The position numbers and the translations under genes were made by a program. A model generated the notes under the pieces. The model was not told the origin of the DNA. It ran no database searches and saw only the letters and a list, made by a program, of their open reading frames with translations. Shown here piece after piece: positions 1-8,343 of a DNA stretch of 39,907 bases. The stretch's first letter is position 1; each line of letters starts with the position of its first letter. This DNA is from Alphaproteobacteria bacterium (lineage in GTDB: Bacteria; Pseudomonadota; Alphaproteobacteria; Paracaedibacterales; VGCI01): positions 1 through 39,907 of the forward strand of contig JAJONN010000004.1 of the NCBI GenBank assembly GCA_021323455.1, read 5' to 3'.

Positions 1-32
1 TGGGCATGAATGACGCCCCGGCAAGCGCCTAA
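1..32 (+). CDS. 3' end of a gene upstream of tssC, probably tssB (partial)
   Basis: The first 32 bases stay open in one frame and read GMNDAPASA before a TAA at 30-32. The stop lies 16 bases before the tssC start, in the same direction. In T6SS loci tssB, the small sheath subunit, almost always sits directly before tssC, so this is most likely the TssB C-terminus. The nine residues carry no diagnostic motif, so the assignment rests on gene order alone. Confidence 0.45.
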   Translation, partial: GMNDAPASA

Positions 33-48
33 ATAAGGAGATATGATC

Positions 49-1512
49 ATGGCCGACGATACCAACACCGCCACAGAAGAATCCGCCCTTGACGTTTTGA
101 TGACGAAAGGGAAACTGGCCCGGGATGATACCCAAAAACCATTTGCCCGTGACCTGGTGACAGAATTTGTGAACCAAGTCCTTGAGCAAGGGACTGTTGT
201 GAGCAAAGATACGGTCGCTTTCATTAACCAGCGTATCCTTGAATTGGATGATCTGATTGCGAACCAGTTGAACGAGATTATGCACGACCCGGCTTTTCAG
301 AAGCTGGAAGGGTCCTGGCGGGGGTTAAGTTATCTGGTGATGAATACGGAAACAGGCGTGCATTTAAAACTCCGCCTCATGAATATCACCAAAAAAGAGC
401 TTCTTGATGACCTGGAAAAAGCGGTTGAGTTTGATCAAAGCCAGATGTTTAAAAAAATATATGAAGAAGAATACGGCACGTTCGGGGGTCATCCTTATTC
501 CTGTTTGGTGGGAGATTTTGAATTTACCCGTCATCCCCAGGACATGGAATTGCTTCAGAAAATTTCACAAGTCGCAGCAGCTGCCCATGCGCCTTTTTTG
601 ACCGCTGCAGACCCAAAATTATTTGACCTGGACAGTTTTGAGCATTTGGGCGTTCCGCGGGACCTTGCCAAGATTTTTGAAAGCCTTGAAATGATTAAAT
701 GGAATTCGTTCCGGGAAACAGAGGATTCCCGCTATGTAGCCATGTTATTGCCGCGGGTTTTGATGCGCCTTCCCTATGGGGCCAATACGTTGCCCGCAGA
801 AGGCTTGAATTTTGAGGAAGATGTGGCCGGAGCCGATACCTCAAAGTTTTGCTGGACAAATCCGGCTTACATCTTAGGACAGCGCATTACCAATGCATTC
901 TCCTTGTATAAGTGGACAGCAGCCATCCGGGGCGTTGAAGGCGGTGGCATCGTTGAAGGTTTGCCAGCCTATACGTTCAAGACGACCGATGGCGATATCG
1001 CCTTGAAATGCCCTACGGAAACGTCGATTACCGACCGCCGCGAGAAAGAACTGAGCGACCTTGGCTTTATTTCCCTGTGTCATTGCAAGGGAACAGATTA
1101 CGCAGCCTTTTTCGGGGGCCAGACAACCCAAAAACCAAAGGTCTATAACCTGGAAGACGCCAATGCGAATGCGAACCTTTCAGCACGGTTGCCCTATATT
1201 TTAGCGGCGTCACGCTTTGCTCACTACATTAAGGTCATCATGCGCGACAAGATCGGTAGCTTCTTGACCCGGGATAATGTTGAGAAATATCTGAACACCT
1301 GGATTGCCAGCTACGTTGTGATCAATGATAACGCTTCCCAGCCTGTTAAAGCCAAGTTTCCGCTGCGGGAAGCGCGGATCGATGTCTATGATGTCCCCGG
1401 CAAGCCTGGCTCATACCGATCTGTCATTTACTTGAGGCCGCATTTCCAAATGGAAGAATTAACGGCTTCTATCCGGATGGTAGCAACGCTACCACCGCCA
1501 GCAGCCCAGTAA
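49..1512 (+). CDS. tssC: T6SS contractile sheath large subunit TssC (VipB/EvpB family)
   Basis: TssC pairs with TssB to form the contractile sheath that drives the Hcp tube out of the cell. The 487-residue product matches the usual family length of about 490. Family-like stretches include the N-terminal helical part, LEGSWRGLSYLV near residue 85, a central block reading HPYSCLVGDFEF, and GVPRDLAKIFES. The C-terminus (YRSVIYLRPHFQMEELTASI) is typical of the sheath core. An in-frame ATG at 43 exists, but AAGGAG at 35-40 is only 2 bases from it and 8 bases from the ATG at 49, so the start is placed at 49 (MADDTN). It lies in a same-strand cluster with the probable tssB end upstream and hcp 36 bases downstream. 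No lesion is seen. Confidence 0.95.
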   Translation: MADDTNTATEESALDVLMTKGKLARDDTQKPFARDLVTEFVNQVLEQGTVVSKDTVAFINQRILELDDLIANQLNEIMHDPAFQKLEGSWRGLSYLVMNTETGVHLKLRLMNITKKELLDDLEKAVEFDQSQMFKKIYEEEYGTFGGHPYSCLVGDFEFTRHPQDMELLQKISQVAAAAHAPFLTAADPKLFDLDSFEHLGVPRDLAKIFESLEMIKWNSFRETEDSRYVAMLLPRVLMRLPYGANTLPAEGLNFEEDVAGADTSKFCWTNPAYILGQRITNAFSLYKWTAAIRGVEGGGIVEGLPAYTFKTTDGDIALKCPTETSITDRREKELSDLGFISLCHCKGTDYAAFFGGQTTQKPKVYNLEDANANANLSARLPYILAASRFAHYIKVIMRDKIGSFLTRDNVEKYLNTWIASYVVINDNASQPVKAKFPLREARIDVYDVPGKPGSYRSVIYLRPHFQMEELTASIRMVATLPPPAAQ

Positions 1513-1548
1513 GAACGGGTGTGTGTATAAAATAGAGGAGCTTTAGAG

Positions 1549-2139
1549 ATGTCAGACGGAAAAGTACAAAAGATAGCCCCCACCCAAACCCAGCTTCCTC
1601 AAGCGGGTAATCCTTCCCTGGGAACGGTTACAGCCAGTTTCTTTGTGTCGATGGACGATATTTTTACAACCTCAAATGTCGGGTCAGGAAGCAGCGCAAA
1701 CGCAAGTGGCCTGGCCAATTCTGTTCAGCTTTTGTGGTATACCAGCATTGAAGAACGGCCTTCTATTGGAAATATGACCAGTGACTTTCCAGCCAGCGCA
1801 ACCCTTGTTCATTCCTTGCTTGAAATGCATGTCCTGACAGATTCTGCTATGCCTACGTTACGGCAAAATTTGAGAAACAATAAGCCTGTTGCCCAAATAA
1901 AAATTACCCGCGTCGGCCATCTTGGCGAGGGAGCAGATAATACGGAGATGTATTCAACAACATTTACGAACTGCTTCCTTGAGGCTATCGAAGAATTTCC
2001 GGACAAGTTGATTGTTAAAGCGCGTGTCACCACGCGGTCTGATACGGCGGCATCAACCGACTTTACAAATGCACAAGCAACAGCATCAGGAAGCACATCA
2101 TCGGGCTGGGATTATTCTCAAAATGCACCAATGGCGTAG
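1549..2139 (+). CDS. tssD: Hcp-family T6SS tube protein (TssD), divergent
   Basis: Hcp hexamers stack into the inner tube that the TssBC sheath expels. The 196-residue product is about 25-30 residues longer than typical Hcp. Recognisable parts are VHSLLEMHVLTDSAMPTL with a following long helix (the usual 'tD.aSp.L' region), the strand MYSTTFTNCFLEAIEEF, and a C-terminal SSGWDYSQN that matches the family GWDlxxN ending. The extra length lies in the first 60 residues, a Ser/Gly/Ala/Asn-rich loop reading NVGSGSSANASG. GAGGAG at 1535-1540 gives 8-base spacing to the ATG. Position straight after tssC supports the call. The family assignment comes from motifs and neighbourhood, since overall similarity looks low. 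A specialised Hcp carrying an extension is an alternative. Confidence 0.8.
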   Translation: MSDGKVQKIAPTQTQLPQAGNPSLGTVTASFFVSMDDIFTTSNVGSGSSANASGLANSVQLLWYTSIEERPSIGNMTSDFPASATLVHSLLEMHVLTDSAMPTLRQNLRNNKPVAQIKITRVGHLGEGADNTEMYSTTFTNCFLEAIEEFPDKLIVKARVTTRSDTAASTDFTNAQATASGSTSSGWDYSQNAPMA

Positions 2140-2159
2140 ATAAAGAGGTCTTTTTAATC

Positions 2160-2213
2160 ATGAGTCCTGGAAAGGTTAAGGAATTTTTAAGAGGACAGGG
2201 ACAGTGTGGATGA
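2160..2213 (+). CDS. 17-codon leader ORF overlapping the lipoprotein start
   Basis: A short ORF (ATG at 2160, TGA at 2211-2213, peptide MSPGKVKEFLRGQGQCG) begins 20 bases after the hcp stop. GAGG at 2145-2148 lies 11 bases before its ATG. Its stop overlaps the ATG of the next gene in an ATGA arrangement at 2210-2213, the classic layout for translational coupling. The peptide resembles nothing I recognise. It may act only by delivering ribosomes to the lipoprotein start, or it may be a chance ORF. Confidence 0.35.
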   Translation: MSPGKVKEFLRGQGQCG

Positions 2214-3676
2214 AAAAGTCTTTTAAATGCCTGGCGCTTGCTCTGCTCCTTACCTTTCTTTCTGCCTGTGGGCTCGAAAGTACGCTTGCTATTCAGGGGG
2301 GGTATGATGATGGGTACGGATCTTATTCTAATACGGATTTAGATGGGGATGGCACACCGGATTCTATGGACCCTACCTACGGAAATTCCGCGCAGCAAAG
2401 CATGTCCGGAGGAGGCGGTTATGGCCAATCCGGTTATTCAGCAGCTCCCGCGCCCTATCCATATCCAACTGCATCAGGCTCTCCACCCCCGGCAGCTTCC
2501 GTTCCCACTCAAGCGCAGCCTTATCAACCGTCTCCCTCTTCCCCTGGGGATAACGGGGGTACAACCTTATTCAATACCATTGGGCAGGTTGGGACGACGG
2601 CACTGACAACGAATGCCCAAACGCAACAACTTGGAATTTCTACAAACGCCCAAACCACACAAGCCCGAGATCTGGAGCGCACTCAACTCGCTCAACAAGG
2701 CATGAGTATCCAAGGAGGGCTCCAACAACAAGTCCTGAACAATCAGGCCAATATGATGACCCAGACGGGCCAACCTAATATGATGAGTAGGCCGAGTTAC
2801 GGCGTTCCTATAAGTGGTGGGGCATATAACCCTCAAGCAGGCAACGGCGGAAATGTCCAGATGGGTGGTGGATATACCCCTGAAATGAGCAACTTGGATG
2901 CTGTGCGCCAGCGTCAGCAACAACAAGAGGCGATGTTAATAGCTCAACAAGAGAAGGTAAGGGAACAGCATGAGAGATTAATGGAACAGCGTGAAAAAGC
3001 AATGGAAGAGCGTGAAAAGGCACTCAAAGAGCAAGCAAGGGCAATTGAAAAGCATGAGAGAATAATGGAGCAGCGTGAAAAGGCAATGGAGCAGCGTGAA
3101 AAGGCAGTGGAACAACATACAAATGCGCCCAATAGACATAAGGAGGACCAACGTCCTGCCCCGCATGAAGCTGTGCCTCATACCTCTGCGGAGCATAAAG
3201 ACCCTGACCATAGAAAATCACTGGATCAGCACCCCGTACATAGGGAAGGTGAACATAGGGCGTCCCATGAAGCCGTAACGCATACGCCTGTTGAGCGGGG
3301 AGACGTTAAACAGGAATCACTCCATGAGCCAGGGTCTCAAAAACAGTTATCTCCAGAAGATGAGGCACGGAAACAACAAAAAAAACAAGACCATGAAGCA
3401 AGGCAGCAAGAACAAAAAGCAGCAGCTGATGCAAAGAGAGAACAAAGACAACGGGAACATGAAGCAAGGCAACAAGAGCATGAAGCCAGAAGGCAACAAT
3501 GGACAGAGGAGGAACATGAAAAGATAAAGAAAGAGAGACAAGAAAGGAAAGAAAGAGAAAGACAAGCCAAACAAGAAAAGCAACGAGCAAGAGCGGCAAG
3601 GCAGTCTGCGGGGCCGACGCATAGGCTACCCCATGAGACACCTCAGCCACCCCATCATCAGTCACCCGTCTCTTAA
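2210..3676 (+). CDS. Low-complexity coiled-coil lipoprotein downstream of hcp
   Basis: The product is 488 residues with a lipoprotein signal: KKSFK, a hydrophobic core, and a lipobox LSAC with Cys at 20. Next comes an acidic stretch DLDGDGTPDSMD (about 39-50) resembling calcium-binding thrombospondin type 3 or EF-loop motifs. A Gly/Pro/Gln/Tyr-rich region runs to about 225. A long coiled coil built on MEQREKA repeats follows (about 228-315), then a His/Pro/Glu-rich part (about 320-390), and a Lys/Arg/Gln/Glu helix to the end. An alternative GTG start at 2204 adds two residues. The ATG at 2210 has AGGGA 8 bases upstream. It sits in line after tssC and hcp, so it may be a T6SS accessory or envelope tether, but no T6SS family is recognised. 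It is not TssJ-like in length or composition. Function unknown. Confidence 0.75.
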   Translation: MKKSFKCLALALLLTFLSACGLESTLAIQGGYDDGYGSYSNTDLDGDGTPDSMDPTYGNSAQQSMSGGGGYGQSGYSAAPAPYPYPTASGSPPPAASVPTQAQPYQPSPSSPGDNGGTTLFNTIGQVGTTALTTNAQTQQLGISTNAQTTQARDLERTQLAQQGMSIQGGLQQQVLNNQANMMTQTGQPNMMSRPSYGVPISGGAYNPQAGNGGNVQMGGGYTPEMSNLDAVRQRQQQQEAMLIAQQEKVREQHERLMEQREKAMEEREKALKEQARAIEKHERIMEQREKAMEQREKAVEQHTNAPNRHKEDQRPAPHEAVPHTSAEHKDPDHRKSLDQHPVHREGEHRASHEAVTHTPVERGDVKQESLHEPGSQKQLSPEDEARKQQKKQDHEARQQEQKAAADAKREQRQREHEARQQEHEARRQQWTEEEHEKIKKERQERKERERQAKQEKQRARAARQSAGPTHRLPHETPQPPHHQSPVS

Positions 3677-3684
3677 AGGGCTAA

Positions 3685-4194
3685 TTATGCAGGAAGCCGT
3701 TTCATAACAAAGCGGTTCATGGCCCACACGGCAAGAGGATAAATGCCTGTCGTCATCAGCATACCAGGAATAAGGGGAAAGATGCCTGTCCATTCAGACT
3801 TAACGCAAGATAAGAGCATTGCATAAATAAGGGCATCAACCAGCACAAAGATACTGAATCCTCCCCAGACCCAAAGGAAACCTTGATGGTTGAGGATTCG
3901 CTTTTGGGTCGCCAGCAAGGCGTAACTGATCAATAACCGTAAAGCAGAAAAACCTAAAGGGTAAGCGTAAAGACCATCTTGGATGAGGCTGATTAAAACC
4001 AGTTGCTCAACGGTCAGCAAGTCTGGACGATAGAGGGACCAGTGATAGAGAATAATTAGAAATAAAGTTGGCTGGATGCCGATATTTTGCCATAGCGGCA
4101 GCAGCGTCAGGCACACGATGCCCGTTAGAAAGATAAACACGAGGAAACGGCGTCTCCAAATGTTCCAGGGTAATAATTCTTCGTCATATATCAC
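3685..4194 (-). CDS. mreD: Rod shape-determining protein MreD
   Basis: MreD is the small inner-membrane member of the MreBCD elongation complex. The 169 residues match the family's usual 160-170. The protein is mostly hydrophobic, with about five membrane segments, for example FLVFIFLTGIVCLTLLPLW near residue 18. It contains the typical PTLFLIILYHWSLYRPDLLT and ISLIQDGLYAYPLGFSAL (family pattern 'G...D.......G...l'). It is the last gene of mreB-mreC-mreD, 91 bases after mreC, and converges on the lipoprotein gene with only 8 bases between the two stops. No rodA or mrdA follows here, unlike many alphaproteobacteria. Assignment rests on the membrane pattern and the operon. Confidence 0.88.
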   Translation of the reverse strand: MIYDEELLPWNIWRRRFLVFIFLTGIVCLTLLPLWQNIGIQPTLFLIILYHWSLYRPDLLTVEQLVLISLIQDGLYAYPLGFSALRLLISYALLATQKRILNHQGFLWVWGGFSIFVLVDALIYAMLLSCVKSEWTGIFPLIPGMLMTTGIYPLAVWAMNRFVMKRLPA

Positions 4195-4285
4195 GAGCTT
4201 ATTCCTCTTCCCTTAAATATAAGGGACGATAAAAAAATGTTATCTTTTTTTACTTAAGGTGGGTAGATGGCAGACCGCAGGTCAT

Positions 4286-5179
4286 CTAAAGACCAAAGAG
4301 GATCGTCACAAACGCCGGTGTTTCTTTGACAAAGGGACGGGCTTTGATCATATCACTCGTAACCTCAGTGACAACGGCAACGGGCAACCCTCGAGGGAAA
4401 ATACCCCCATAGCCGGAGGTGATCAGGCGGTCTCCAGCCTTAATTTTAACTTTAGCGCTTTTTTCCAGATGAATAAGGCGTAATTCAGGGCCGTTTTGGC
4501 CAGCAATAACGCCATGGTCCTGGCTGGACTCAATCTCTACAGGGATACGGGACGATAAGTCTGTTAAAGGCATCACTCGCGCTGTTGTAGCCGAAAACCC
4601 ACCCACTTCACTCACCCGGCCCACCACGCCATCCGCTGTAATAACAGGCTGGTCCTTGGCGACGCCATTTTTGTCCATGGCTTTAATGGTCAACAGGGCA
4701 TTCATTCCATCACTCACGCGGCCAATCACGCGCGCAGAAACATGCTCAATTCTGGGATCCGGGATCGCTCTTGCCAGTTGCTGTAATTGTTGATGGTCAA
4801 GGGCTTGCTGGCGCAATGATTGAATGAGAGATAAATGGCGCTCATTTTCTTCGCGTAAAAAAGCCACTTCCGCTCTCAAGCTTTTATGGGCACGTAACGT
4901 ATCGCTCCAGGATACGAGCGCCGTAAAAGGTTGGGTGACGGCATCGACAAGAGGTGCTGTCATATCTAGCAGGGCAGCGTTTAAATGGTGAACCGCTTTG
5001 TTGTTATGAATGGACAACGTAAAAATAATCAACGCCCCAACAAGGGAGGAAAAAATCCCGAGTGAAAGATAAGGGTGTCCAAGGGAAGGGCGATTGATCC
5101 CCTGAGAGACAAAAGCATGCCTGGACGTTTGGCGCCGCAAGGCAAATGATTCCAGTTTCAGGTTTGCAAATTTGGTCAT
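4286..5179 (-). CDS. mreC: Rod shape-determining protein MreC
   Basis: MreC is a bitopic inner-membrane protein that links cytoplasmic MreB to periplasmic cell-wall synthases. The start is set at the ATG at 5179 (MTKFANLKLESF, 297 residues), where GAGAGG lies 12 bases upstream. An in-frame GTG at 5251 would add 24 residues but has no ribosome site. The order is a cytoplasmic tail, one membrane segment (LGIFSSLVGALIIFTLS), a coiled coil around RAEVAFLREENERHLSLIQ, then the beta domains with VIGRVSDGMNALLTI, DGVVGRVSEV, VMPLTDLSSRIPVEIE and LITSGYGGIFPRGLPVA, all family hallmarks. About 320 bases separate it from mreB (5180-5501). That gap holds an interrupted inverted repeat (GATGCT at 5352, AGCATC at 5386), so mreC may have some separate control. 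Confidence 0.92.
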   Translation of the reverse strand: MTKFANLKLESFALRRQTSRHAFVSQGINRPSLGHPYLSLGIFSSLVGALIIFTLSIHNNKAVHHLNAALLDMTAPLVDAVTQPFTALVSWSDTLRAHKSLRAEVAFLREENERHLSLIQSLRQQALDHQQLQQLARAIPDPRIEHVSARVIGRVSDGMNALLTIKAMDKNGVAKDQPVITADGVVGRVSEVGGFSATTARVMPLTDLSSRIPVEIESSQDHGVIAGQNGPELRLIHLEKSAKVKIKAGDRLITSGYGGIFPRGLPVAVVTEVTSDMIKARPFVKETPAFVTILFGL

Positions 5180-5501
5180 GCTGAACAGGGGCCTCTCAAT
5201 GACGATGCGAAGGTCTTCACATGGAGAGGGAGGTAACGCCAAGTGAAGCACTTCAATTATGATACAGGAGTGCGAAAGCAGTTTAAAGGATGTTTTTAAG
5301 AAGAGGGCATCATTTTTTTGCTTCCCTAGGATACGAGGATTACCCTAGGCGGATGCTTCAAGCCATTACCCTGCGAGCATCAAGGTTCTAACAGCTTATC
5401 ACCGTGAAATAATTTGATATTTTTACTTTCAGGTTGATCTGCACTTAAATTCAAATGAGATAAGAGAATCCATCAATGGTGAAAATAATCCGTTTGGAAA
5501 T

Positions 5502-6575
<1,074 letters not shown>

Positions 6576-6757
6576 TTAATCCATAGTTTTACGGGGAACA
6601 GGGGGCCTTTCGCAAGTGTTTTATCGGGAAGGTGGGTGCCTGGCATCCTAAGGTCCTGATGACCAAGAAGCGCCCTGCAAATTCATCTTGACGGAGAAGG
6701 GAGTTTGACGTTAGCTCAAGCTTATAATGGATTTTAAGAAATAGAACACCACTCAAC

Positions 6758-6763
6758 AAGGAG
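6758..6763 (+). promoter_or_regulatory. Ribosome binding site of sodB, with candidate -10 upstream
   Basis: AAGGAG lies 7 bases before the sodB ATG and fixes the start. A perfect TATAAT is found at 6723-6728. TTGACG hexamers occur at 6705-6710 and 6688-6693, but their spacings to the -10 (12 and 29) are not ideal, so the -35 is uncertain. Confidence 0.6.
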
Positions 6764-6770
6764 ACTTCCT

Positions 6771-7283
6771 ATGCCTCATACCCTGCCGGACCTGCCTTAT
6801 GATATTTCTGCCTTGGAACCGCATATTTCTGCCCAGACATTGACGTTCCATCATGGGAAGCACCATCAGGCTTATGTCACAAACCTCAACAACCTTACCC
6901 AAAATACAGAGCTAGCAGACAAATCCCTGGAAGAGATTATTCACGCGACAGCTAAAAACCCTGAGAAAATAGGCATCTTTAATAACGCAGCCCAAGTGTG
7001 GAACCATACCTTTTTCTGGAATTGTATGAAACCGCAAGGGGGAGGACAGCCCATGGGCGACCTGAAAGCTATGATTGAGAAGGGGTTTGGATCTTATGAG
7101 GCTTTTGCGGCTGAATTTAAGCAAGCGGCCTTAACGCAGTTTGGGAGCGGGTGGGCCTGGCTGGTTCTTGAAAAAGGGAACTTGCGCATCATGAAAACAG
7201 CGAATGCTCCTGACTATGTGGATACGTTTCTGGCGCATCTTGTCAATTGGGATTTTGCGGCAAGCTTATTGAATGCGGCTTAG
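6771..7283 (+). CDS. sodB: Fe/Mn superoxide dismutase, internally shortened and missing two metal ligands
   Basis: SodB-type enzymes dismutate superoxide using an iron held by three His and one Asp. The start is fixed by AAGGAG. The N-terminal domain is normal: FHHGKHHQAYV carries the first ligand (His27), and WNHTFFWNC the second (His79). GGGQPMG and FGSGWAWLV are also intact. The protein then reads MKTANA (ending at residue 146) directly into PDYVDTFLAHLVNW. In the family about 29 residues lie between these blocks, including the DVWEHAYY motif with the remaining Asp and His ligands. The product is 170 residues instead of about 193-200. The gap is in frame, so the ORF stays open, but classical catalysis should be lost. 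It is either a genuine decayed gene or an assembly deletion. Function as a dismutase is doubtful. Confidence 0.9.
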   Translation: MPHTLPDLPYDISALEPHISAQTLTFHHGKHHQAYVTNLNNLTQNTELADKSLEEIIHATAKNPEKIGIFNNAAQVWNHTFFWNCMKPQGGGQPMGDLKAMIEKGFGSYEAFAAEFKQAALTQFGSGWAWLVLEKGNLRIMKTANAPDYVDTFLAHLVNWDFAASLLNAA

Positions 7284-7361
7284 GTTCCATTCACTTTTGA
7301 AGGAAGTCTAAGATTATTTTGAAAAAACAATATCTTATCTGATTTAGTAGTTGCGCTTGGC

Positions 7362-7546
7362 TGTCATCCTGGGGCTTAGGAAACCTAGGCGAGGCTTTAG
7401 CGAGCCTTTAGGTTTCCTTAGAACCCGGGATCCATGCATCCTCTACCCGGTTGTGAAAAATTTCAAAATACATGGATCCCGGCTCCTAAGGTTTTGTAAC
7501 GTTTCGCTGACGCGAAAACGAACAAAACCTAAGGGCCAGGATGACA
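7362..7546. repeat. Large nested palindromic element (cloverleaf-like), between convergent genes
   Basis: In the 375-base gap between sodB and the convergent acyltransferase gene, outer arms TGTCATCCTGG (7362-7372) and CCAGGATGACA (7536-7546) enclose three further inverted repeats. These are a side hairpin at 7375-7421 (CTTAGGAAACCTA with TTTAGGTTTCCTTAG), a central arm CCGGGATCCATG (7425-7436) paired with CATGGATCCCGG (7471-7482), and a second side hairpin at 7485-7534 (CCTAAGGTTTTGT with ACAAAACCTAAGG). The fold would be an outer stem, two lateral hairpins and a middle stem. Arms starting TGTCATCC are common in dispersed intergenic repeats of alphaproteobacteria. No coding capacity is evident. 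It may also end transcription from both sides. Confidence 0.8.
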
Positions 7547-7658
7547 CGGATAGACCTATTTTTACAAAATTGAATGGAACCTAAGCTCTCCTTAATCAGC
7601 ATTGGTCTTGTTGGCTTGGGGACAAGCTTTAGCCCTCCAACTTTTGTCGGCGGTTAAG

Positions 7659-8339
7659 TTATGAGTGGCCTATAAGCTGATCGGCCTTGTCCTGGAGGGC
7701 TGTCATGTCTGTTTCAAGGAGCTGGCGTGTTATTTCCTTGTCGGTCGCGTCATTGCTGGCTGGGGGAGGGACGGGATTGCCCCACAAGAATACACCTCGA
7801 CCAAAGGGAAGGGGGAAATGAAAACGGTCCCAAGTCTTGAGGCGAAAACGGCGGGATGTTGAAAAGGTAATGGGAACCATATCTACATTGGCCAATTTGG
7901 CAAGCGTAATAACGCCTAGGCTGGCAACCTGGCATGGCCCGCGGGGGCCGTCTGGCGTGATGCCAACAATATCGCCTTGTTTCAAAGTTTTGAGGAGTCC
8001 CCGGAAGGCTTGCATGCCCCCTCTTTGGGTTGACCCTGCAATGGATCGAATGCCAAAATGCGCAACGGTTTGCCCAATAAGCTGGCCATCCCGATGGGCG
8101 GATAACAACATGTGGATCGGATGCTCCTTCCATTTCCATGAGCAAGCCATCATCCCTAAACGACCGTGCCAGAAACAGAGAATGAAAGTCTTTTTTGCCT
8201 GGAAATAGGATTCTGGGATGCCGATGCCAACTGTTTCCCATTTACTGGTTGCAAAAACCAAGCGGATATACTGTGCCGCTAAGAAAGTGAGGGTGCGAGA
8301 AGCAAAGTCAGACCTTAAAAAGCGGCGGATCCATTTCAT
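7659..8339 (-). CDS. DUF374 lysophospholipid acyltransferase-like protein
   Basis: The 226-residue product has the signature blocks of the DUF374 acyltransferase-like family: FCFWHGRLGMM-like text (read here as LCFWHGRLGMM), LLSAHRDGQLIG and GITPDGPRGPCQVA. A conserved hydrophobic LGVITLAKLANVDMVPITF follows. Members are associated with membrane lipid or lipid A assembly and are often next to msbA, as here. The ATG at 8339 is preferred, 4 bases after the msbA stop. Earlier in-frame starts up to 8444 would lie inside msbA and give an unrelated N-terminus. The two genes are presumably co-transcribed. The acyl donor and acceptor cannot be told from sequence. Confidence 0.85.
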   Translation of the reverse strand: MKWIRRFLRSDFASRTLTFLAAQYIRLVFATSKWETVGIGIPESYFQAKKTFILCFWHGRLGMMACSWKWKEHPIHMLLSAHRDGQLIGQTVAHFGIRSIAGSTQRGGMQAFRGLLKTLKQGDIVGITPDGPRGPCQVASLGVITLAKLANVDMVPITFSTSRRFRLKTWDRFHFPLPFGRGVFLWGNPVPPPASNDATDKEITRQLLETDMTALQDKADQLIGHS

Positions 8340-8343
8340 GGCT

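Noticed and set aside
2940-3115. Repeated ~24-base units as a CRISPR or tandem repeat locus
   Set aside because: They are codon-level repeats encoding the MEQREKA coiled coil of the lipoprotein, with no spacers.
5180-5251. GTG start extending MreC by 24 residues
   Set aside because: No ribosome site upstream, and the extra residues do not look like MreC. The ATG at 5179 is preferred.
7362-7546. tRNA or tmRNA because of the cloverleaf layout
   Set aside because: Arms are far too long, and there is no anticodon-loop pattern, T-loop sequence or CCA end.
7351-7584. 77-codon plus-strand ORF in the sodB downstream gap
   Set aside because: It lies almost wholly within the nested palindrome, and its reading is explained by the repeat arms.
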